From contig NZ_FUZT01000008.1 in assembly GCF_900167445.1 (NCBI RefSeq), forward strand, positions 1-64,000: a stretch of DNA of 64,000 nt, in the 5' to 3' direction. Below, piece after piece: positions 47,229 through 54,740 of this stretch; position 1 is the first letter of the stretch; the number at the start of each line of letters is the position of its first letter. The translations under genes and the position numbers were made by a program. The stretch is from Maledivibacter halophilus. Its GTDB lineage: Bacteria; Bacillota; Clostridia; Peptostreptococcales; Caminicellaceae. The notes below the pieces were generated by a model. The model was given only the letters and a program-made list of their open reading frames with translations, had not been told where the DNA came from and ran no database searches.

Positions 47229-48560
47229 ATGAAATTAAATTTAGGAATCATAGGTCGTAAGAAAAGAATAAAAAAAATCAATGAAACTGCAAAGATATAT
47301 TTCAAAGATATAGAAATAGTAAATGTTTTGATAGATAAAATACCTGATGTTACTGAATTTAGTAAAATGATTAGATCCTACGAAGAATATTTAGACGGAA
47401 TAATTTTTACTGGTCCTGTTCTCTATAATCTCTTAATCAATGCAATGATTCCTAAAATACCATGGGATTATATTCATAGAGATTATAGTCAGCTTCTAAG
47501 TACCTTTTTGAAAGCCATACTAACACATCAAAAAAACATATTCAATATCAGCATTGATTCCTTTGATATAGACACGATTTTAAGGGTATATGATGAAATT
47601 GGTATCGAAAAAGAACAATTAAATATTTTCGTAGCTAAGCAAAGCTTATATGACGATGACTTTTTTAGTTATTTAAAATCATTTCATGAAAAAAATTTTT
47701 ACGAGAATAAAGTCTCTTGTTGCATTACTGGTTTGTCAATGGTTTATGATTATCTTCAGAGCAAGGGCATTCCCTGTTTTACCTTAGATCCAACAGTTGA
47801 TGTTATAAAACAGACTTTAAACCGTTTTAAATTGAGAAACGAAGCCAACATTAATAAGAACAGCCAAATTGTCGTATTGTCAATTGAAATAGATTTAGCA
47901 AATGAATACTCATTAATTAGCGAAAATGAATATAAAATCATGTTTGAGAAAATGAAGGTTTCAGAATATATTTATCTATTTGCTCAAAAGATCCAAGGAG
48001 CTGTAGTTGAAGTTGGAATTAGAGGTTTTCTCATTTTTTGTACTAAAAAGATCTTGGAAAGAGAAACTAATGACCTGCAAAAACTTGATCTTTTGAAAAC
48101 AATATCTGAGAATACTTTAAATACTATTAGTGTAGGCATCGGATATGGCATTACTGCAAGGGAAGCTAAATATGGCGCAAATCTAGGCATGCAAAGAGCT
48201 AAAAAAGAGGGAGGACATAAGGCTTTTGTTGTCTATAATGGAAAAAATTATGTTGGTCCTATTACTTCAGAAAAGAATAAAAATGACCAACAAGAAATTC
48301 TAATTGATGAGACTTTTCATAATATAGCTAATGAAACAAAATTAAGTATAAATACTATTTTTAAATTACATTGTATAAGAGAACAAAATAAGAAAAACTG
48401 CTTTACCCCCAAAGAATTAGCTGAACATTTTGGAGTCACATTACGAAGTATGAATAGAATACTTAAAAAGCTAGAAAATAAGGGATATGCAAAGGTTGTG
48501 GGTAAACGGGTGATGTCCAGTGCAGGGCGACCAAGTAGAATTGTAAAAATATCATTTTAA
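47229..48560 (+). CDS. GGDEF-like/HTH transcriptional regulator, divergent from the DUF3604-opp operon
   Basis: 443 residues from the ATG at 47229 (GGAGG six bases upstream). Residues 1 to about 200 form a ligand-like domain of unrecognised family (KLNLGIIGRKKRIKKINETA). The middle (about 215-350) resembles a degenerate GGDEF or nucleotidyl-cyclase fold, ending SVGIGYGITAREAKYGANLGM. The C-terminus is a winged helix (FTPKELAEHFGVTLRSMNRI, then KKLENKGYAKVVGKR). No active GGDEF motif is present, so it probably senses a nucleotide or the pathway's compound. Likely controller of the adjacent operon. Confidence 0.75.
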   Translation: MKLNLGIIGRKKRIKKINETAKIYFKDIEIVNVLIDKIPDVTEFSKMIRSYEEYLDGIIFTGPVLYNLLINAMIPKIPWDYIHRDYSQLLSTFLKAILTHQKNIFNISIDSFDIDTILRVYDEIGIEKEQLNIFVAKQSLYDDDFFSYLKSFHEKNFYENKVSCCITGLSMVYDYLQSKGIPCFTLDPTVDVIKQTLNRFKLRNEANINKNSQIVVLSIEIDLANEYSLISENEYKIMFEKMKVSEYIYLFAQKIQGAVVEVGIRGFLIFCTKKILERETNDLQKLDLLKTISENTLNTISVGIGYGITAREAKYGANLGMQRAKKEGGHKAFVVYNGKNYVGPITSEKNKNDQQEILIDETFHNIANETKLSINTIFKLHCIREQNKKNCFTPKELAEHFGVTLRSMNRILKKLENKGYAKVVGKRVMSSAGRPSRIVKISF

Positions 48561-48765
48561 AACTCTACATTTTACTAGAAAGTAAAGGTGTTTATATTTT
48601 CAGGTACACTTTTCATATAAGATCAACAAACCGGTACCTTTATCCTCTCTTCTTTTCTTAATTTTTTCTTAAAACAAGCAAATTTCTGCAAAATTTGACT
48701 ATGATCTGATACAATATACTTTATGCTGCATATAATAAAATTAATATGAATGAGAGGATTATTAT

Positions 48766-49611
48766 ATGAAAAAATATTCTTATATATATTTAGGTTTTTT
48801 CTTGGTTTTACTTTTAATGTTATTTTCAGGATTCACAAGGAAAAATATTTTTCACACTAACAAAGAAATAATAGATTCATCTAAAGTAGAAATAGCTAAA
48901 AACATTTCTATTTTAAGTTATCACCATATTTTAAAGAATGAGGAAAACCCATTTCCTAACAACGAATCTATCTTGTCTGTGGAGAAATTCAAAGAACAAA
49001 TGAAGTTCCTACACGATAACAAATATAATACTATTACTCTTAATGAGTTAGAAAAATTCTTAAAAGGCGAAATAGAACTTCCAAAAAATAGTGTCGTAAT
49101 AACTTTTGATGATGGATATAAAAGTAATTATGTATATGCTTATCCAATTTTAAAAGAATACGGCTTTAAAGCTTCGATTTTTATGATTACTGAATTAATT
49201 ACAAATGAACCCACTGAGTTTGATCCAAAAACCCTACAATATTTATCTTGGAGTGAAATGATAAAGGCACAAGACGTGTTTGAATATGCTAGTCACACAA
49301 ATAACTTACATAAGCTGGATGCTAATAATAAAAGCTTTTTAGTTAGAAAACCTGAAGATGTGGTCTATGATGATCTTAAAAAAACACAGGAAATATTGAA
49401 AACCACTTATTTTGCCTATCCTTACGGACAGTACAATAAAAACACATTAGATATACTAAATAGCTTAAACTTTAAAATGGCTTTTACTACAAAATCTGGA
49501 ACTGTAAAACCAGGAAATAATATACTGAAGTTAAAAAGATATGTTATAACACCTAATATATCTTTAAATAAATTCAAAAAAATAGTAGATAGAAAGTTCT
49601 TTTTCTTTTAA
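48766..49611 (+). CDS. Secreted or membrane-anchored polysaccharide deacetylase
   Basis: 281 residues. N-terminal hydrophobic anchor (about 5-22), then a NodB-type deacetylase domain: ISILSYHHI, ITFDDGYKSN (first metal Asp), ASHTNNLHKLD with the HxxxxxH metal pair, and FAYPYGQYNK. It would remove acetyl groups from wall or other polysaccharide outside the cell. GAGAGG site before the ATG. The target polymer is unknown. Confidence 0.87.
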   Translation: MKKYSYIYLGFFLVLLLMLFSGFTRKNIFHTNKEIIDSSKVEIAKNISILSYHHILKNEENPFPNNESILSVEKFKEQMKFLHDNKYNTITLNELEKFLKGEIELPKNSVVITFDDGYKSNYVYAYPILKEYGFKASIFMITELITNEPTEFDPKTLQYLSWSEMIKAQDVFEYASHTNNLHKLDANNKSFLVRKPEDVVYDDLKKTQEILKTTYFAYPYGQYNKNTLDILNSLNFKMAFTTKSGTVKPGNNILKLKRYVITPNISLNKFKKIVDRKFFFF

Positions 49612-49633
49612 CCCAGGGAGACAATTTATAATA

Positions 49634-49671
49634 TAAAGCAGCAAGCCTCTTATTAAGGACTTGCTGCTTTA
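49634..49671. terminator. Bidirectional terminator between convergent genes
   Basis: Stem TAAAGCAGCAAG/CTTGCTGCTTTA with a 14-nt loop; it ends the deacetylase gene on the plus strand and the GrpB-family gene on the minus strand. Confidence 0.85.
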
Positions 49672-49686
49672 ATTATGTTTGAAATA

Positions 49687-50271
49687 TTATTTTACTTTCC
49701 ATTTCTTTTTCAGCTCTAAACGTGCCAATTTTGTAACTTTACGAATAAAGTCAGTTTTTGCATATGTATAGCCATCTCTGTCATGCTCGTATTTTTTCTT
49801 CAATTCTACTTTTAGCTTGCCATATTCCTTTGCAACATCAGGATGTGCTATAAGATAGTCTCTAAAGTACAATTCATCCCAGTCACCGCTGTAGCGAACA
49901 TGGACATGGTAAATTGGCTCCTTGAAGCCTTGGGGGGTATACCCTTTCATAAACATCATATGGGGCGGCGGATTCTCAGGCTGCTCGCTGTATATATATC
50001 CAATAGACTGTATATCCAATTTCAGCTTCTCAATATTCGTATCATTAGCTATTTCAAGAAGAATATCAACGGTAGGCTTTGCAATTAAACCTGGTACTGA
50101 TGTACTGCCGAAATGATTTATTCTAACTATATTTTGTGGCCTAAGGGTCTGCTTAATAAGTGTTTTTTCTGTTAAATAGTTTTCTTTCCAGATCGACATA
50201 TGTTCACTTAATACAATAGGGAATAATTTCCAAAGCTCTTCATTTGTCATTTCACTTAAAGACTTATTCAT
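49687..50271 (-). CDS. GrpB/UPF0157-family nucleotidyltransferase-like protein
   Basis: 194 residues. Nucleotidyltransferase core HFGSTSVPGLIAKPTVDILLEI (GS motif and Asp-x-Asp-like acidic site), followed by a typical GrpB C-terminal half (HVHVRYSGDWDELYFRDYLIAHPDVAKEYGKLK). Members share the nucleotidyltransferase fold; substrates are not defined. Its DNA is visibly richer in G and C than its neighbours, which fits recent acquisition. Confidence 0.85.
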   Translation of the reverse strand: MNKSLSEMTNEELWKLFPIVLSEHMSIWKENYLTEKTLIKQTLRPQNIVRINHFGSTSVPGLIAKPTVDILLEIANDTNIEKLKLDIQSIGYIYSEQPENPPPHMMFMKGYTPQGFKEPIYHVHVRYSGDWDELYFRDYLIAHPDVAKEYGKLKVELKKKYEHDRDGYTYAKTDFIRKVTKLARLELKKKWKVK

Positions 50272-50339
50272 TTAATCACCTCACAATCAGCCTTAGTTAA
50301 TTATTATATGTTGAGAAATTACTCTCCAACAGTTAGCAA

Positions 50340-50458
50340 TTGAGGAAATTGCATAATTCTAACTAGGCAGAATTGCATAATATATATGGTATGTCTTTGG
50401 AGAGTTTTAAACTATATGTAGTAGATAGTTTTTACAGAACGTAATTATGCAATTTGCT
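50340..50458 (+). repeat. MITE-like intergenic repeat, copy C
   Basis: Begins TTGAGGAAATTGCATAAT, contains a second GAATTGCATAAT, the core TATGTCTTTGGAG and CTATATGTAGTAG, and ends TAATTATGCAATTTGCT. The ends are inverted repeats. Its right end lies 3 nt from the stop of the unknown gene at 50462. Same orientation as copy A. Confidence 0.8.
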
Positions 50459-50461
50459 AAA

Positions 50462-51490
50462 TTAACTAAAATCATATTCCTTGCTGTCATAAACCTTTGT
50501 ATTGATGCCTTCAAGAACAAAATTAGAAGCATCTTCCCTATGAAAACCTGGAACAGAAAAACAACAGTGTAGAGGTAATCCATGGCTGCCGTGGTTGACT
50601 GCTTCCTCTTTATTCTTTCCTGCAGTAAAAACAGCTGTAGGACCTGATGCTCCGCCAATGATACCAATGGCTGAAGCGGCGGTAGGGCTAAATTGATTCT
50701 TTGAAGGCTCTATGTATTGCATGCTGCTACTAAACTGTAAAGAATCTCCTTGAGGTAATTTAGGCTCTATTTCATACATAGCCTGCATAATATAAAAATT
50801 TCGGTTTTCATCTGTTCCCATAGGCATTTCCACAGACCTTGTATTCTGGAAGTACAGGGTATGCGTAATTCCCGTTTTGGGGTGTATAAAACGAACCTTT
50901 TTTTGACTCTCTTGATCTCGTATTTCAAAATGAATATCCAATGGGAAAAACCATTTCACAGGATGGGTAGATAATTTTAAGCTTTTTATTCGAATAAAAG
51001 AAAAAAAACGTAGTAGCTTTTGCACTTTGGAGTTTGTTTCAGGATATGGCACACAAAAGCGTTGACAACCAAAGGAAGTTCTATTCTTTATAATTGACGC
51101 ATATGCTTTTCCAACCAGTGTTAGTGTATCATCCTTCCCTGCCCAGGGTATGCTGACAGCACTGCTGGAGGAATAGTTTCCTTCTATCTTCTTTCCGTTT
51201 ATACATATTTCTTTAATTGCCATAGACTGATAAGGATGTTCTTGCTCTATACAACGCTGCTGTAAAGGAGTCAGCCTTTTCTCCTCAGCTTCATATTTTT
51301 CAAAAAATTCACGGAGCTTTGCTTCCTCTAAAAAAGTAATAATATCAAAAACGATACCTTTTTGGAATCTATATACCACAGGAATACAGCACTTAGCTGA
51401 CCTGTGCTCAAAATACCAATTCACCCTTTGAGGCAATCCCCAAAGCCCTCTGCCTTTGTACCACAGGCTGGAGCTATAATATGTTTTCAT
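50462..51490 (-). CDS. Unknown protein with an OadB-like GIIGGASGPT motif
   Basis: 342 residues from the ATG at 51490 (GGAGGT upstream, slightly long spacing); a TTG at 51508 overlaps the ribosome site. The N-terminal two thirds look like a soluble beta-rich protein (RVNWYFEHRSAKCCIP, RFCVPYPETNSK). A segment near residues 285-300 reads AIGIIGGASGPTAVF, matching the membrane motif of Na+-pumping decarboxylase beta subunits, yet no helix bundle is present. I recognise no family. It is boxed by inverted repeat copies C and B, and its base composition is richer in G and C. Confidence 0.6.
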   Translation of the reverse strand: MKTYYSSSLWYKGRGLWGLPQRVNWYFEHRSAKCCIPVVYRFQKGIVFDIITFLEEAKLREFFEKYEAEEKRLTPLQQRCIEQEHPYQSMAIKEICINGKKIEGNYSSSSAVSIPWAGKDDTLTLVGKAYASIIKNRTSFGCQRFCVPYPETNSKVQKLLRFFSFIRIKSLKLSTHPVKWFFPLDIHFEIRDQESQKKVRFIHPKTGITHTLYFQNTRSVEMPMGTDENRNFYIMQAMYEIEPKLPQGDSLQFSSSMQYIEPSKNQFSPTAASAIGIIGGASGPTAVFTAGKNKEEAVNHGSHGLPLHCCFSVPGFHREDASNFVLEGINTKVYDSKEYDFS

Positions 51491-51563
51491 TAGTATATCT
51501 ACCTCCAATTTAACTTATATAAAATATCTATTTTCATTTCTCCTAATATTTTTTATTTATTTG

Positions 51564-51720
51564 AGCAAATTGCATAATTACCTTCCCCAAAAATTATCTA
51601 CTACATATAGTTTAAAATCTTCAAAGCTATACCATCAAAATATATTTAATTCTAAATAATTAAATTAAGGATAATATTCGCATATGCAACCCAGCCAAAT
51701 TAAATTTATGAAATTTCCTC
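51564..51720 (-). repeat. MITE-like intergenic repeat, copy B
   Basis: Reverse complement of the family: on the minus strand it begins GAGGAAATTTCATAAATTT, contains GATGGTATAGCTTTGAAG and CTATATGTAGTAG, and ends TTATGCAATTTGCTCAAA. The 141 bp at 51564-51704 match copy A almost throughout. It lies upstream of the unknown gene, in inverted orientation to copy C. Confidence 0.82.
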
Positions 51721-51888
51721 ATTTCATAAATTTTTCTCTATAGCTAATATCCCCTTCATATTATATCACTTTTTAGCAAAGGTATTGCTAAATTTATATA
51801 CTTCATAATCTTTTCTTACTAAATAAACAATTTCATTTCTAATTCATTAAAAGAAACACCTGTGTTCCTTTGATTTATATTTAAAATA

Positions 51889-52062
51889 TTATTTTATCTC
51901 TAATTTCCTTTTTTGCTCTATGGTAATATAATCATCAAGCTCTTGACTTATTTTTATAACTTCCTTAGTATTTCCATATGTAAAATATATTTCATTTAGG
52001 GCCAATCTTAAAGTTTCCATTTTCTTTTTTAAATCCTTTTGATTTTTTTCTGATTTTTTCAC
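51889..52062 (-). CDS. Spo0E-like aspartyl-phosphate phosphatase (57 aa)
   Basis: 57 residues starting at the GTG at 52062 behind GAAAGGGGTAATCTAG. The product reads KKMETLRLALNEIY, YGNTKEVI and KISQELDDYITIEQ, the Spo0E two-helix signature. It is a clear paralogue of 36927-37094, with similar leader sequence. Expected to act on Spo0A~P and delay sporulation. Confidence 0.82.
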   Translation of the reverse strand: MKKSEKNQKDLKKKMETLRLALNEIYFTYGNTKEVIKISQELDDYITIEQKRKLEIK

Positions 52063-52153
52063 CTAGATTACCCCTTTCTATAGATATATTTTAATAAAAT
52101 CAAATAAGCTATTAGCTTTATTCCATTATATGCTATAAGAGTAATTTTTTCAA

Positions 52154-52180
52154 CTCTAAACTTATGTATAAATCTTAGAG
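52154..52180. promoter_or_regulatory. Palindrome upstream of the XRE regulator
   Basis: Inverted arms CTCTAA and TTAGAG with an inner TTAT/ATAA pair, 27 bp in total, 35 bp before the XRE start. It could be the operator for that regulator. Inferred from position. Confidence 0.45.
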
Positions 52181-52214
52181 CAGTTGTTAAGATTATGCTG
52201 TAGGGAGTGATAAT

Positions 52215-52571
52215 ATGCATAATGAATCAATCTCAAAGATGGGTGGACGTATAAGAAAACAACGTGAACGCCTTGGTATGACCCGTGAAGAATTTTCCTG
52301 TCAAATAGATATATCACCACAGTTCCTTGCAGAAATTGAAAATGGAAAGAAGGGCATGTCCTATGTAACTTTATACAAAATTTGTGACAGATTTAATATA
52401 TCAGCAGATTATATTCTTATGGGCAGAGAGAGGACTAATAATGTTCCTACTTTGGCAAGCGATATTTTAAGTAACATCCCCGATGAATATCTTCCCATGG
52501 TTGAAGATGTTTTAAAATCCTTTGTACAAGTTATAGCAACTGCAAAATCCAAAAGAGATAATAAGATTTAA
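52215..52571 (+). CDS. XRE-family helix-turn-helix regulator
   Basis: 118 residues. A Cro/C1 type HTH covers residues 10-65 (IRKQRERLGMTREEFSCQIDISPQFLAEIENGKKGMSYVTLYKICDRF is the pattern; key motif SPQFLAEIENG). The short C-terminal part is not recognised. GGGAGTG site before the ATG. It stands alone beside a Spo0E-like gene on the other strand; a host regulator or phage remnant cannot be separated. Confidence 0.88.
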   Translation: MHNESISKMGGRIRKQRERLGMTREEFSCQIDISPQFLAEIENGKKGMSYVTLYKICDRFNISADYILMGRERTNNVPTLASDILSNIPDEYLPMVEDVLKSFVQVIATAKSKRDNKI

Positions 52572-52579
52572 ATCAAAAA

Positions 52580-52627
52580 AAATTTTGCTGAAATAATGAA
52601 TATTTCTACATTCTTTCAGCAAAATTT
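52580..52627. terminator. Bidirectional terminator between the XRE gene and glgB
   Basis: Arms AAATTTTGCTGAAA and TTTCAGCAAAATTT, with A and T runs at both outer ends, between convergent genes. Confidence 0.8.
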
Positions 52628-52660
52628 ATTTATCTTTATAGTATCACTTATATGATTTCT

Positions 52661-54562
52661 CTATTCCCCACCCTTTATAAACAAAGCTCCCAAGGGTGGA
52701 ACACTAACCTTAATAGAATATGGCTGATTATGCCAGTTTTCATCCTCAGCCTTAATAATCCCCTCATTTTTAACCCCTGAGCCTCCGTATTCTTCTAAAT
52801 CACTATTTAAAACTTCTGCGTATTTCCCTTTATAGGGAACTCCTATTTTATAGTTTAATCGCGGCAAGGGAGTAAAATTACAGACAATTATTATAAAATC
52901 CTCTTCTTTTCTACCCTTCCTCATAAAGGCTATTACACTTTCCTCACTATTCTGATGATCTATCCAGGAAAAACCTTCACTCTTACAATCAAGTTCATAT
53001 AATGCTCTTTCTTCAATATAAAACCTATTAAGGATTCTTACAAAATCATGAAGCTTTTGATGCATGGGATAATCAAATAAAAACCAATCCAATTCCTTTT
53101 CATAATCCCACTCAATAAACTGTCCAAATTCTCCCCCCATAAATAGCAGCTTTTTCCCCGGATGACCTATCATATATGAATATAATAATCTAAGATTAGC
53201 AAATTTCTTCGAATAATCTCCAGGCATTTTATCAAGAAGGGATTTTTTCCCATGGACAACCTCATCGTGAGACATTGGAAGTATATAATTTTCCGAAAAG
53301 GCATATACAAAGGAAAAGGTTATTAAATCATGATGATGCTTTCTATAAATAGGGTCCATTTCCATATACCTCAGCATATCATTCATCCAGCCCATGTTCC
53401 ATTTATAATTAAATCCTAATCCCCCTAAATATATAGGAGCCGTTACCAGGGGCCAAGCTGTGGATTCTTCTGCAATCATTAAGGCATCTGGGAAATACCG
53501 AAAAACTGTTTTGTTGAGTTTTTTTAGAAACTCTATTGCCTCAATATTTTCCTTACCCCCATATTTATTTAGCTTGAACTGCCCTTCCTTTTTCCCATGA
53601 TCTAAATAAAGCATATATGATACCGCATCAACTCTAATGCCGTCTATATGGTATATATCAAATAGGAATACTGCATTTGATATTAAAAAACTAATTACTT
53701 CGGGTTTTCCATAGTCAAAGGAGGCAGTGCCCCACTCAATATTTTCCGCCATCAAGGGATCATCATACTCATATAATGGTTTTCCATCGAATTTATATAA
53801 TCCATGTTCATCCTTACAGAAATGACTTGGCACCCAATCCAATATTACTCCTATACCCTCCTGATGACATCTATCTACTAAATACTTAAAATCTCCGGGG
53901 TTTCCATATCTACTTGTTATACTATAATATCCCGTTACCTGATATCCCCATGATCCATCAAAGGGATGTTCATTTACCGGCAGTAATTCTATATGGGTAT
54001 ACCCCATTTCCTTTACATAATCTATTAATTCCTCTACTATCTCATTATATTTATAAGTCGCTCTTCCCCATTTCTTCTTCCATGAACTTAAATGTAGCTC
54101 ATATATATTAATGGATTTATCATAATCAGCTTTTCTTTCCTCCATCCATTTTAAATCATTCCACCGGTAATTATTTAAATCTATTATTCTAGAAGCTGTA
54201 CCCGGTCTTAATTCCGAATAAAATCCGTAAGGATCGGATTTTAATATAACTTCATCATCCATTGTATGTATTTCATATTTGTATAATTCCCCCTCATTAA
54301 TCCCCGATATAAATATGTTCCATATGCCGGAAGCTTCGATTTTTTTCATATCAAATCCCTGTCCATTCCATCGGTTAAAATCTCCAACTATTTTTATCAT
54401 TCTTGCATTTGGTGCCCAAAGGGTAAAGCTCACTCCCTTAATACCTTCATATTCTGTTAAATGGGCACCTAAAAATTTATAGCTTTCAAAATTATTTCCT
54501 TGATGAAATAGATAAATATCATAAGGACTGGGATGTAAATAACCTATAAATAAATTTTCCAT
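52661..54562 (-). CDS. glgB: 1,4-alpha-glucan branching enzyme GlgB
   Basis: 633 residues of GH13. N-terminal CBM48 (FTLWAPNARMIKIVGDFNRWNG), then the barrel: VILDWVPSHF (region I), GIRVDAVSYML (nucleophile Asp), MIAEESTAW (acid Glu), LPMSHDEVVHGKKSL (region IV). It transfers alpha-1,4 chains to make alpha-1,6 branches. Last gene of the glycogen operon; a hairpin separates it from pgm. Confidence 0.95.
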   Translation of the reverse strand: MENLFIGYLHPSPYDIYLFHQGNNFESYKFLGAHLTEYEGIKGVSFTLWAPNARMIKIVGDFNRWNGQGFDMKKIEASGIWNIFISGINEGELYKYEIHTMDDEVILKSDPYGFYSELRPGTASRIIDLNNYRWNDLKWMEERKADYDKSINIYELHLSSWKKKWGRATYKYNEIVEELIDYVKEMGYTHIELLPVNEHPFDGSWGYQVTGYYSITSRYGNPGDFKYLVDRCHQEGIGVILDWVPSHFCKDEHGLYKFDGKPLYEYDDPLMAENIEWGTASFDYGKPEVISFLISNAVFLFDIYHIDGIRVDAVSYMLYLDHGKKEGQFKLNKYGGKENIEAIEFLKKLNKTVFRYFPDALMIAEESTAWPLVTAPIYLGGLGFNYKWNMGWMNDMLRYMEMDPIYRKHHHDLITFSFVYAFSENYILPMSHDEVVHGKKSLLDKMPGDYSKKFANLRLLYSYMIGHPGKKLLFMGGEFGQFIEWDYEKELDWFLFDYPMHQKLHDFVRILNRFYIEERALYELDCKSEGFSWIDHQNSEESVIAFMRKGRKEEDFIIIVCNFTPLPRLNYKIGVPYKGKYAEVLNSDLEEYGGSGVKNEGIIKAEDENWHNQPYSIKVSVPPLGALFIKGGE

Positions 54563-54705
54563 TTATCAAACCCCCTGTAATAACCATAATAAATTAAAGT
54601 CTTTACTTAACTCTCTATATAAATGTAAGGGGGAAGAAAACCTCAGAGGCTCCTTCCTTTCTTAAGTTTTCTTAACATACATCTATAATCATCAAAAAAC
54701 AAGTC

Positions 54706-54727
54706 ATATCAGGTAAAAACCTGATAT
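54706..54727 (-). terminator. Hairpin between pgm and glgB
   Basis: Stem ATATCAGGT/ACCTGATAT with a short A-rich loop; in the minus direction GACTTGTTTTTTG follows. It may end part of the transcripts before glgB. Confidence 0.65.
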
Positions 54728-54740
54728 TTCTTGCCTAAAT

